Assembly: GCA_934047225.1 (NCBI GenBank)
Contig: OW204001.1
Span: forward strand, 9,036,201 to 9,100,200
DNA: 64,000 bases
Direction of reading: 5' to 3'
From: Ypsolopha sequella
Taxonomy: Eukaryota > Arthropoda > Insecta > Lepidoptera > Ypsolophidae
Shown in pieces: positions 12,283 to 22,700 of this stretch. Position 1 is the stretch's first letter. Each line of letters starts with the position of its first letter. The notes below the pieces were generated by a model, which was not told the origin of the DNA, ran no database searches, and saw only the letters and a program-made list of their open reading frames with translations. The position numbers and the translations under genes were made by a program.

Positions 12283-13740
12283 GGCGACGGTAATCGCCTT
12301 AATGCGGAGACCTAAAAACAATTAAATCGTTACCTAATAGACAATATGCGTTCACGTTTGAAATAATTATTTTCCTTCAACCTGTTGAAATCAGGTATAC
12401 TGTTAAATATGTTTTTTTATTTTGCTTATATCATCTTCAGTATAAATAAAATTTATTTACTGGTAGTAATACAAATATATTTATGTACGTTAATAATTAT
12501 TATATTTAACAAAGCCTCTCTGTAGAGCCACTGACCGCAAAAAATTTAACATTTACCGCATCCATCTTATTTCTGGAATCTTTTATCCCAAGAAACATTG
12601 GCAATAATACTTACTTGACTCCCCTAGAGCCGTATCTGAGCAAATAGGCCTTTACTATTGATAGACCAATTTAGTAATGCGTTTTGACTAAAAAGCTACG
12701 AACCGACTCTAAAATTATTATATGAGAGTCTATATTTGTTTGTCAAAATCGTATCTCTAGTGGTTGCCAAAACGCAAAAGCAAAAATCGTATGGTACACA
12801 CGAAATGCGATATGTCGATTGGGATGTTAAACTTAATTTGAGATAGGGGTGAGCAGAACACGTCTTTTTACTGCCTTTCGCTTGTAATGTCTGATTGTAT
12901 TTACAAGATGAGAGACTGTAAATACGCAGCTTTAAAGGTTTACTCACAATTGTCTTTTATGGTTGCTAAGAGATTCTGCGTGTTTCTAAACTTTTTATTT
13001 TGTTTAAATATCAATATCAAGAAAGTATTTTTGGTAAATACTACCAGCTAAATAATTCAATTTGTACATATTTATAGGCAGAAATTATGAAATGATGTGT
13101 AAAAATGTTCCTCTCGCAGAGATTTAAAAGTGTATTTATCTCATGAATAACATAGCAATGAAATCTTAGCGCAAAACATGCATAAAGGGAGCTGAGCAGT
13201 TCGTAAATTATAAAACATGTAGGTGCGTCCGTAGGGGTTGGCCGCTGGTGATGGTCGTTATACGGACCCCTTTAGCTGTTACAAAGGAACCCGACAAATG
13301 GGGTAAAGATTCATTACACCTACCATTTCTGTCTGACTGCTCTCTACGAGGTCATTTTTAATATGACTTTATGGTTCACGCACTACGTTTGTATGGTTTG
13401 CTTCTACTTTTCTATGGTTATATTTAATAAGTGCACTCGTGTATGACTTCATTTATAAATTGTGCTATATTTGATAATTGCGATCAGCCACTGTTTGATC
13501 TAACTGTAGCACAGTAAAGCCTTAATGGACGACCAGAAACTTTAAAAATCATCGTCTTAAGTTGTCTTGAACTTTAAGCAATATGAAATATAATAATATT
13601 TTAGTAGCTGAAGAAGAGACCAAAGAACTGTAAGGGTTTATTGCATCAATGGTATTTTTAAATTCTTTATTGGCCATGATAACCTTGGCGTTTTGGTGTA
13701 GCATTCACCGTTCAGTTCTGTCAAGTGTTAATTCTTTGGA
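12283..13740. other. AT-rich DNA, nothing recognised
   Basis: No supported gene or clear repeat. The 83-aa minus-strand ORF at 12696-12947 shows no domain. Confidence 0.45.
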
Positions 13741-14021
13741 TGAATAAAACACTTGTAATGTTTCACAACAATTATTTCACTATTTCCCAACTCTGTAGTT
13801 TCGCCTTATGGTTTATTTACATATCGCACAATCACTGCGTATAGATAGAGGTAATATAAAGAATTGTTATATTATATTATATATAATTCGTTATATTACC
13901 TCAATCCATACGCCGTGTTTGTGCGATATGTAAATAACCATTCCTTGATAATGCCGATAAGGCGAAACTAGTTGGGGTATAGTGAAATAATAGTTGTGAA
14001 ACAGTACAAGTGATTTCATAC
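13741..14021. repeat. Fold-back element
   Basis: Arms of about 80 bp beginning GAATAAAACACTTGTAATG on the left and ending ACAAGTGATTTCATA on the right, with a centre rich in TTATATTA. The flank GCCGACAATCGCAAGTA (from 14041) also follows the related fold-back at 45756-45943. Confidence 0.75.
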
Positions 14022-14070
14022 ATGATGATGTTTCACCAAGAGCCGACAATCGCAAGTATTAAGTGGATAC

Positions 14071-14563
14071 CTGACGCTAGAACATCAACAACACCAGGTT
14101 TTCAAGAGTTCATTGGAAGAAACTAGGTCTCTTCTCATATTGAAGAAAATATATTTTATTTATTGATCTTTTGTCTAGGGATTCCACCTATAAACAATGT
14201 ATTAAGATTTATACTTTTGTCAAAAAATAAGTGTTTTCCACCCTCTTTTTTTTGGTTTTCAAAGGTTCGTTTCAAAGACGCGGTTAAGAGATCAAGTTGA
14301 TTTTTTTTTGTAAAATAGGCAATATGAATATGAAGGGCTGTTACCTAAATCCAATTTTTTTTCCCTAAAATATATTTCAGTATTAGCTAAAAACACACCA
14401 ATTTGTTGTTTCGCTGCGGGGTCACTAGTATTACGCGTCCAAGAAAATGAGGTCAAAGTGGCAACATATAATCGCCTCTATGAAAAGCAAGTAAGGTCTT
14501 TGCCATTAGGCTTATTGTGCTAGACGGGTAATAAAAAAAGTTGCTGGGGCATGCCATCCTCTT
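14071..14563 (+). repeat. Approximately 500-bp dispersed repeat, copy 2 (empty site for the hAT element)
   Basis: Matches 5546-6045 along its length. It has the uninterrupted CTGACGCT at 14071-14078 where copy 1 carries the hAT element. No shared open frame. Confidence 0.85.
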
Positions 14564-15261
14564 AACTTTTTTGTAAATCCTTTAATTTCCAATAGATACG
14601 ACATGAAACCTGCTGAACACTCTGAACAGTTAGTACTTATGCAATTAATATTCGTTTATTATATTTTATATATAATGTTAATATTTTAAGCATGTTACAA
14701 ACGAACTGAAAAATCACTATTCACACGATAACGCTGTACAAAATCCAATTTAGTAGCCATTCACGAATATGAATACCTCCGAAATCAACGTCTTAACCCG
14801 TCCATTTGAATATCGCACGTTTCGGCCCCACGGACTCCGTCGGATATTACATTTGCTAACCCATTTGTACCCGTCGCTGGCCGAAGGACGATCATTATCC
14901 ATGTCCCTCAAGGGACTGGCCTGTGCTACGGAATTTGTGTCCTTTGTAAGGGCCTGTTATCGATTCCTCGCACATTCTACTTAAAATTGGGACTATAAAT
15001 CCGATAATAGGTGTTATTGGGCTCGTCTGTTTGGCGGAGTTTTCTAAGGGTTATTATGGATGTTGCGCGTATTGTGTGATGAATTCTTTTGAAAGGAATT
15101 TAAAAATATTTTTTTAATTAAACGCATCATCGTTTTATGCATGGCTTAGTAGTTTTTTAATTATGCTGCGGAAAGCCAGATGAATAAACACTTCAGGCCC
15201 AGAATGTTGAATTCCTGTTTTTGTTTTGGTGAAGATGTTATAATATCGATTTCAAGCGTAT
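14564..15261. other. AT-rich DNA with a GC-richer patch
   Basis: The patch at 14790-14985 is open on the plus strand for 71 codons but shows no recognisable domain. Nothing else is supported. Confidence 0.4.
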
Positions 15262-15526
15262 GGTGAAATTTAATCAACCGCCCGAATTCATACTGGAGAC
15301 TGGAAAAACTTTGGGAAATCAGGAACAATGTTTAATGACCCTTAAGGTGAAATGCGAAAAAAAATGTATGTTCCTGTACTGCCTATACTAGGCATTGTAT
15401 TTGAACTAGTCCAGTTCGTATAAGATTTTTTTTTTTTATGATTTCGAAAAGTAGGATCATTGAACCTTTTTTCTGATCACTAACCGAGTCTCCAGTATTA
15501 ATTCGGGCGGTTGATTAAATTTCACC
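15262..15526. repeat. MITE with about 40-bp terminal inverted repeats
   Basis: Starts GGTGAAATTTAATCAACCGC and ends with its near-exact reverse complement. Arms extend through CTGGAGACT / AGTCTCCAG. The sequence near 20160-20215 (CTCCAGTATTAATTTGG then AAATTTCAC) looks like a diverged relative. Confidence 0.8.
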
Positions 15527-15589
15527 TTGTATACATATCAAATCACTGACGGATAGGCCAAAAAATCACTACAGCTTTATACGTAGAAA

Positions 15590-16048
15590 GGGCCGGATTC
15601 AGAGGTCTGGAGCACCTGGGGCCACAAGGAAGTGGAGACCCCTAATTATTTTTAATAGGTTGAACAGTTTTTTTTATTAAAGTTTTTCAATATTTTTTTG
15701 CAAGATAAATATTTATTTTAATTTTAACAAACACATGTAGATATAGTAGAATATAGGAATTTAACCAAAATAAATTAAAGCGTTAATGAATGGAACCTTG
15801 CGAGCTTTTTTTGACAAAAAATCATTGATGATTTCGCTGAAATTCCGGAGCACAATTTCAATACTGAGTAGGGATAAATTTATGCTGAGTAGGTTTTGTG
15901 TCATTGTAGTTCGTAGCCTATTTTTTATTTGCGCAGTAATCGGTTTTAATTTTTAAAAAATACTTAGAAATTTCTATTGTGGGGGCCCCTCTCTTATTAA
16001 GGCCCCAAGAGCAGTAGCCTCGGTTTCCTTTCCTTAAATCCAGCCCTG
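15590..16048. mobile_element. Probable hAT-like non-autonomous element
   Basis: The left end AGGGCCGGATTCAG and right end TAAATCCAGCCCTG are imperfect inverted repeats. GGGGCC / GGCCCC blocks lie just inside both ends. No clear 8-bp duplication could be read, so the class is tentative. Confidence 0.5.
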
Positions 16049-16436
16049 TGTACATAAAAAGACTAAAAAACTATTGAAAAAAAAACATTAATTTCTTCCC
16101 GTTAAAATGAGCGAGATCACGGCATCTAAAGATTGTGCCAAGAAAAAAGTTCCGCAGATTAAGGCATTTTCAATGTCGTCCCTAAATTTGACTAGGGACT
16201 TCTTTCGCGGCGCGGTCTCTACCCTTCCGTTAAAGAAAGCCCCCCAGTAATACCGCGCACAATAAACAACAGCCGGCACAATCAGGCAGTTAAAATAAGA
16301 ATCGCGAGGAATGCGGGCCGAGCGACGTCATTTGTGACGTCATTTATTACAACGACGCGACAGCGACGTCGTTTGTCGGGTGGGGTGTGGTGCCGATGAT
16401 ATTTTTCTTAGGTTCATTGATTTAAAAAAGTCTGTC

Positions 16437-16573
16437 TGTGTTACTACAAAACGGTGTTTAACTTTAGACAGTGTTTAAATCTGTTGCTGTCACTTTTTTA
16501 CGATATGAAAGAAAAGGCGACAACAACAGATTTAAACACTGTCTAAAGTTAAACATCGTTTTGTAGTAACACA
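16437..16573. repeat. Palindromic MITE
   Basis: 137 bp with ends TGTGTTACTACAAAACG and its reverse complement, and arms continuing through TTTAACTTTAGACAGTG. It directly abuts the next MITE at 16575. Confidence 0.85.
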
Positions 16574-16574
16574 A

Positions 16575-16740
16575 TAAAGCCGATTCTGAAGGCTTTAATT
16601 TTAGTTTTAGTGCTGTCAAAACTAAATTTTCTTCGATAAAAATAGTCCTTAAGACTTGGGATTAGAAGCTAAATTACTTTGGAAAATTTTAAGCTTTGAC
16701 AGCACTAAAACCAAAATTAAAGCCTTCAGAATTGGCTTTA
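16575..16740. mobile_element. Palindromic MITE, family TAAAGCCGATTC, copy 2
   Basis: 166 bp. Ends TAAAGCCGATTCTGAAGG and its reverse complement. Same interior landmarks (TTAGAAGCTAAATTACTTTGG) as copies at 8751-8917 and 54451-54619. Confidence 0.9.
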
Positions 16741-17198
16741 GTGTGTGTTTAATTTACGCGTTCCGTAAATGTATATGGTTGTGAGATGCTTACCTATTGC
16801 TACTATAATTTAATATAAGTACCGAACTCCGCAATCACTGATAAACCCTTTGGGTTTTTGTTGATTCTGCATTTTTGTAACTAGGTTAAGATTTTTGAAA
16901 ATAAAGAAAAATATATATTGTAATATTGTAATTATTGGCTTGGTTATTATTTTATCAACACTTCTTATAGCGTAAACGATGACCATACGATGATAATAAA
17001 GAAAACCGCATCCAAATCCGTTGAGTGGTTCTTGAGTAGAACATACATAAATACAGACAGATGGGCAGACAAAAATTATAAAAATTGTTGTTTGGTCTCA
17101 GTACAATACTAATAACCCATTTTATTTAAACTTTCTCACAAATATTCAACGTCAAGACACGACATTTTAACTACTTTGTTATTAGTTTAGATAGGCAC

Positions 17199-17600
17199 TC
17201 ACGCCTGTCTGTCAGAAGGGTAGGCAGAGACTACAGATTTCCATCTGCTACCATCCAGACACACCTCTTTCCCCTCTCCCATATCCATCAATAAAGCTAG
17301 ACAATCTCTTCTATTCCGGGTACCTTTGACATTGCCCTTTTTCAGTATGTCTCCAATTTGGCCAGCACACGTCCTTCTAAGGCGGCCTGGCTGAGTATAC
17401 GATTGTGACACGCACCTCTTTCGTCTCTTCCACATGAATAAATCTAGCTAGACAATCTCTTCTATTCCAGGTACTTTATAACATTGCCCTTTTTCAGTAT
17501 GTCGATAATTTGGTCAGCAAACATCCTTCTAGGGCGGCTTGGTCGAGCTCTACCTTCGACTTGCGCACCATGAATTTTTTTCGTCACTCTACTTTCATTC
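17199..17600 (-). mobile_element. LINE 3' coding end with internal partial duplication
   Basis: The minus-strand frame ends SRWKSVVSAYPSDRQA at 17199, the same C-terminus as at 725-808. Upstream, the segment encoding GQIGDILKKGNV occurs twice (about 17320-17385 and 17470-17535) with a repeat distance near 151 bp. A partial tandem duplication or two stacked 5'-truncated copies would explain this. The second segment reads RPRRMFADQIIDILKKGN. No intact ORF is present. Confidence 0.6.
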
Positions 17601-17934
17601 ATCCTCCTTTTTATATTCCTACGTCTTCTTTCACATAACACAGATAACACAACAAATATTAAAAGTGTATACTTGTACAAAGATAAAGCAAAACCTACAC
17701 ACCTGAACTGTGAGACATAACACCAACTTCCCCCTTCTCCTAATAATCTTGAATGAATTATTCTCATTTTAACGGTAAAGTGTGCTAATAACACACACGC
17801 ACTGTCGTCGGTGAATTATTAATGATCGTACGCATTAGCTAGGCGCGAAGTTGGGACGCCATTACAACTGTCAAGAGTACTTCGAAAATTGAATTTGGAA
17901 GGCGGGAAAATGGCGGGATTCTTGTTCTTACATA

Positions 17935-17951
17935 CATATATATATATATAC
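17935..17951. repeat. AT dinucleotide microsatellite
   Basis: A short run of (AT)n preceded by ACATACAT. Confidence 0.9.
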
Positions 17952-18092
17952 GTCAACCTTGTCTCTACGTTTGATTGGCAATACAGTGGTGTGCTTTTGC
18001 ATTTTTAACGCTTTTTAACGGATTTGAACCTAAGACTTACAAAAAATAGAGACAGGTATGATGTGAAAAATGTTTAACGATCCAGGTGAGAA

Positions 18093-18163
18093 CCTCTGTA
18101 GCTCAGTTGGGATAGCATTTGCTTTGTAAGCAAGAGGTCGTAGATTTAAATCCCGGCCTAAGA
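18093..18163 (+). mobile_element. tRNA-Thr-like SINE head or tRNA pseudogene
   Basis: CCTCTGTAGCTCAGTTGG and GGTCGTAGATTTAAATCCC look like the D and T arms of a tRNA, and the CTTTGTAAG loop gives a TGT (Thr) anticodon. The acceptor-stem ends do not pair and a base is inserted in the D loop. It is called a SINE head or pseudogene, not a working tRNA. Confidence 0.6.
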
Positions 18164-18534
18164 AATTGTTCAACAAAATATTCGTCTTTTCTACTTAAAA
18201 CTACGTCTGCCTAACGTTGGCTTAACGCAAATAATAAAAGAAATTCTTAAGACCTTAAAAGTTGTCTATAAAAAATGTATTACAAGAAATATATCCATCC
18301 AATTTTGTTAACAGATCCGTTGCCTATCTTTGTCAACGATAAAAAAGAATGTTACCAACATTAAAAATAAATAATAAAATCTAATTATCCTTTTGTTTCG
18401 ACACTAAATAAATGAATGTTATATCTGTTCTTGTATGTATATATGTATGTGTAATTGTTATGTATTTACTTATATTTATTGATATGTTATTAGTAAATAT
18501 ATTTAATACTTACGTATGTTATGTATGTAATATA

Positions 18535-18553
18535 ATATATATATATATATATA
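18535..18553. repeat. AT dinucleotide microsatellite
   Basis: An uninterrupted (AT)n run of about 19 bp. Confidence 0.9.
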
Positions 18554-18569
18554 GGCCCTAGGGTTTAGT

Positions 18570-18890
18570 TGTATTATAGTGGTTATTTTAGATTTTAGGC
18601 AGTATTGGTTTAGCTTTCACCGTAATTATAATTGTTCATTGTTTTTGTTTGTTTATATTACGCCAAATCTGATCCATCGATCGGTAGGACCACTGGCTGT
18701 CATGCGGACAAGGCAACTTAGTTTGGCAGGCAGGGTAACATCCATGCGGATACCTACACTTAGCAGATGAATGCTCGTTCCCTTTCTCTAATTATAATTT
18801 AATTATGTTTATTTAAATATATCTGTTAATCTGTTGAGTGTATGCAAAAAAATTTTTGATGTGAAAATAAATTATGTCTTATGTCTTATT
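18570..18890 (+). mobile_element. Possible retroposon 3' end
   Basis: A plus-strand frame of 63 codons with no recognised domain is followed by AT-rich DNA ending in TTATGTCTTATGTCTTATT, a short tandem tail of the kind left by target-primed elements. Tentative. Confidence 0.3.
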
Positions 18891-18953
18891 CTCTAAAAAT
18901 AACCAAGAAGAGTCGCAAAAGGCATTTTCAAGAAATAAAATATAGGAACCGCT

Positions 18954-19125
18954 TTGCCTTGTGGTTTGGGGTACTCGACTACTAATCTGGAGTCCACGGG
19001 TTCAAATACCGTAGGCGCACATTACTGTATTTGGTCTGCATGTGTCTCGAGGCAAGTTAAGCTGTAGATTCATATTCTGACACCCCCTGAGGGATTCATG
19101 TCGTGACGATGTATATATCGCAGCC
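18954..19125 (+). mobile_element. tRNA-like SINE with CACCCCCTGAGGG body
   Basis: The head has TTGTGGTTTGGGGTACTC (A-box-like) and GGTTCAAATACC (B-box-like). The body GACACCCCCTGAGGGATTCA and GTCGTGACGATGTATATAT recurs at 39765-40005, 48010-48150 and 61260-61445. Confidence 0.55.
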
Positions 19126-19346
19126 ATATCGTATAACACACCGTATTACAAGTGGGTGTGCCGAATTGAAAAACGTTGCTGTTTTGTAAAGCGGCTACCT
19201 CACGTTCAGCCGGATTAACATTGCGTTACGTTCGACAATCCGGCTACCCACGTTTAGACGTAATGTGCACAGAGTGTGAAAAGTCTTTCAACCAAAAGGC
19301 GAAAATAGGTGCGACCGTGCGACGACGAGCGAAGCGAGGGGGCGTA

Positions 19347-19578
19347 TTATCTTACAGATGTTCTATTTCACGGTGAAGGTTTGACCTTGGTTGTAGTAGT
19401 GACGTGTACAGATAAGCGCGTTTTGTGTGTGTTGCGCGTTTTGTAAGCGCTCCTGACTAGGCGTGACCTCAGGAGCGCTTACAAAACGCGCAACACACAC
19501 AAAACGCGCTTATCTGTACACGTCACTACTACAACCAAGGTCAAACCTTCACCGTGAAATAGAACATCTGTAAGATAA
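19347..19578. repeat. Perfect 110-bp-arm palindrome with 12-bp loop
   Basis: The left arm 19347-19456 (TTATCTTACAGATG ... AGCGCTCCTGA) and right arm 19469-19578 are exact reverse complements, with a loop CTAGGCGTGACC at 19457-19468. Within each arm, GCGCGTTTTG occurs twice around GTGTGTGTT. Flanks on both sides carry GCGAAGCGAGG- or GTGAAGCGGAG-like sequence. No coding content. Confidence 0.97.
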
Positions 19579-19664
19579 AATAAGGAGACGAGTGAAGCGG
19601 AGCAGAGCGAGGCGATGTGCCTAATTTTTAACAAAATTTACAATATGCAAGATACATATATAAT

Positions 19665-19926
19665 GTGTAACAAACAGGTGTGGTCGTATTTGAAGAGCTT
19701 ATTCAGTCAATGGTATAGAACAACTTTTACTATGGAACCAACCCCAAAATCACGAACAAAAAATTAACTCTTCATAGAAAAATGCAATGCCGGTCGGTCG
19801 AAATTTATAGAAGGGTAGATTTTATTTTTTTGAAATTTCGGGGTTGGTTCCATTTCCATAATCAAAGTTATTCTATACCTTTGCCTGAATAAGTTCTTCG
19901 AATCTGACCACACCTTTCAGTTACAC
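19665..19926. repeat. Fold-back MITE-like element
   Basis: The left arm GTGTAACAAACAGGTGTGGTC and right arm ending GACCACACCTTTCAGTTACAC are imperfect inverted repeats. Further in, GGAACCAACCCCAAAAT pairs with TTTCGGGGTTGGTTCC. Confidence 0.75.
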
Positions 19927-20279
19927 GTTGCATAAGGCGACATCTATTTATACAGCAAAATTCGTACTGAAGACTCGGTTAGCGCTCACTATCAAGGTTC
20001 GATGAGCCTTTATGTGAAATTCGTAAATTATTTTTTTGTGTATCTACACTACAAATACAAACGCAAGCCAAGCCCCGAGTTATAATTACTATGGGAAGTC
20101 AACATTTTCTTTGGCGAGATTAGCAAAAGGTGTTATCAATCCGCGATACTGACCACTTACCAAGCCTCCAGTATTAATTTGGCTTTATAAACAAATTTCA
20201 CTTTGGGATAAATAAATGTGTCGAAAAATAATTAAAATTGGTGACGGTACAGTGAGATCATAGAGGAATATATGAGTGA

Positions 20280-20420
20280 GAGTATCCTTATTTTTTAATT
20301 ACTCGTTGTGCTTACGCTTGGCTACAACCATGCCTGATGGAAAGCGTGGATGAGATTTAGGATGAAGTGCGCTTGCCCAGAAAGAGATAGGAACCAGATC
20401 CAGAAGATTTCGCAAATTGA
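20280..20420 (+). repeat. Fragment of a lepidopteran-type repeat (CATGCCTGATGG)
   Basis: GCTTGGCTACAACCATGCC, TGATGGAAAGCGTGGATGA and GAAGTGCGCTTGCCCAGAA resemble a repeat I recall as abundant in Lepidoptera. Only this fragment is present. Confidence 0.35.
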
Positions 20421-20473
20421 TAGACTGCCTATAATAACTCTCTTTACCGTCTTTCCCGTTACAGCTTCTCATA

Positions 20474-20909
20474 GGGTTATTCCCATTGGCTCACTGGTCG
20501 GTTGCGAGTTTTGCATCAGACCAGGTTTAAATGTGCCCATCGGCTCACTGGCCGGTTGCAACTACAACATTAATATATTTTTTGTCCCAACCGACCAGTG
20601 AGCTTACTGAGTACTACTTTATTGAATGGAAAATTTACAAACTGTGTTAATTAATTAGAATAAACAAGAATAAAAGACATATTTTTACAATCAATTTAGA
20701 CAGTTTATTTTCCTAACCCAATGATACGTAAGTTCACATTTGACCCTGATCCGTTGTAAAATTTTTTCATTGAATACAGTAGTACTCAGTAGGCTCACTG
20801 GTCGGTTGGGGAAAAAATACATTAATTTTGTAGTTGTAGAGCCGATGGGAAGATTTAAACCTGGTCCGATGCAACTCGCAACCGACCAGTGAGCCGATGG
20901 GAATAACCC
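20474..20909. mobile_element. Fold-back element with 7-8-bp target duplication
   Basis: The ends GGGTTATTCCCATTGGCTCA and its inverted partner TGAGCCGATGGGAATAACCC begin arms of about 140 bp, with CACTGGTCGGTTG repeated in each. TTCTCATA (20466-20473) and TTCTCATG (20910-20917) flank it, matching in seven of eight bases. The interior (about 20630-20765) is unique. Confidence 0.85.
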
Positions 20910-21530
20910 TTCTCATGAAGTCATGCTGGATGAGGCTGGTGACAAGCCACCGCCAAAGCCCACCAGCTACCAAGTTTTTTACTGGATTAGTAATGTCTTA
21001 TATTTTTATCTGTGATTTATAACTATATTTAAGAAAACCTTGTAAAATTAAATGCATAGTTATAGAGTTAAAAAAGATCATAAATTTTTTTGTATCATCT
21101 CTTTCGAATTTTGTAACAGTGGGTTTTACAAACTTAAATCTAAATAAAAGTCATACAACCGTGATTATTTCTCTTAAAATGACACGTTGCGTTAGTTTCG
21201 AATAAATTAATGAAGAATATAGCTTTTCAAAACTTCTTCTTTTTGAAAACAATACCCTTAAATGACGTGAAAATGTGTGCAACTCAACAAACAGATAACT
21301 CTGAAAATCGGAATTCAAACATCGCACGAACAAGGATTTTGAAACGCGTAAACAATGCTGCCAACCCCACGGTGTCAAAACAAAGGTTCTATCTTTATTC
21401 TACACAGCCTCCCTTGTTGTGACTTTGAATTTATCAGTCTGTTTCACTCGTCACTAATACGAGACTTCCGAAGATTCGGTCTGTCATGCGATCACTGATA
21501 ATGACCTATTTTTAGACAGTTAGGCCCACT

Positions 21531-21928
21531 TGCAGCATGTTCTTAACTCGACTTTAACTCGGGTTAAGTCAGAAAATAGAGGGTTAAGAAAAAGCTCTCT
21601 TGCAGCAATCAAATCTCGGGTTAATCTAGGGTTAAACTATGAAAAAGCCATCAGAATTTAACCCAACTCTCACCTCGAGTTAAACTCGGGTTACTCGGGT
21701 AATGTTACCAGTTTGACTTAAATTGTGTTGTTTCCAATGACATTATATAGATACCTCATTGGTTGCAACTAATTACTTTATGGTAACATTCTTAATAAAT
21801 GTCAAATGTCTTCGATATTTTCATGGTGCAATAGGACTAATGAAATGTCGGATTAGTTAACTCTTCCCTTAGGTTAGTTAACCCGAGGGTTAAGGATTTT
21901 TTCTCGATCATGCTGCAAGTGGGCCTTA
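21531..21928. mobile_element. TA-flanked MITE with TAGGCCCACTTGCAGCATG ends
   Basis: The left end TAGGCCCACTTGCAGCATG and right end CATGCTGCAAGTGGGCCTTA are 19-20-bp inverted repeats. The interior contains many copies of CTCGGGTTAA / TTAACCCGAG motifs in both directions. No transposase coding. Confidence 0.85.
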
Positions 21929-22330
21929 TACATTTTAATTTAAATATGGTGACTGCCCGACAGACTGAATCTTCCCCGAAGTGAAGTAGCACCATAACTA
22001 TTGATGGGAATGTATTCATTACTCAAGTTTGTTATTAACCATTATAATTCTCATTACAGTAAAACAATAGATCGAGATTAAGATCGTGGCTTAGATTTAT
22101 CTCACAGATTAAATTATTAATATTACCGTTCAATAAAGGGATGGCACCGTGCAAGAAAGTGAGATGAATTTTATCGTTTCTTCTTTACTGGTACTACCAT
22201 GTCCCTTTTCAGAACTGTCGCTTTACTCCAATTAAGGCGATACCAAAAAAAAATTGGGTTTTTTCGAATATCCATTTACTCCACTATAAGGTCATCTACG
22301 TATTTAATTTTTGGGTAAATGTTTACCAAA

Positions 22331-22700
22331 AGATTATGAAACCTACGATGTAGCCGCGTAGACCTCATTCATTTGCTACGGACGTAGCAAACAATGGCAT
22401 TTTGTTTACTTTCAGTATGTGGAGAATCTATAACAGCAATCTCTTTATAAAAAATCTACCAGAAGATTATGAAACCTACGGCGTAGCCGCGTAGACCTCA
22501 TTCATTTGCTACGGACGTAGCAAACAATGGCATTTTGTTTACTTTCAGTATGTGGAGAATCTATAACAGCAATCTCTTTATAAAAAATCTACCAGAAGAT
22601 TATGAAACCTACGGCGTAGCCGCGTAGACCTCATTCATTCGCTACGGACGTAGCAATCAATGGCGTTTTGTTTACTTTCAGTATATCGAGAGTCTAGAAC
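22331..22700 (+). repeat. 133-bp tandem repeat, about 2.8 units
   Basis: AGATTATGAAACCTACG starts at 22331, 22464 and 22597, a spacing of exactly 133 bp both times. Units 1 and 2 are almost identical; unit 3 diverges at its end. Each unit contains CTACGGCGTAGCCGCGTAG and GCTACGGACGTAGC, both short palindromes. Confidence 0.95.

Noticed and set aside
18093..18163. Functional tRNA-Thr(TGT)
   Set aside because: The acceptor stem does not pair and the D loop has an extra base; SINE head or pseudogene fits better.
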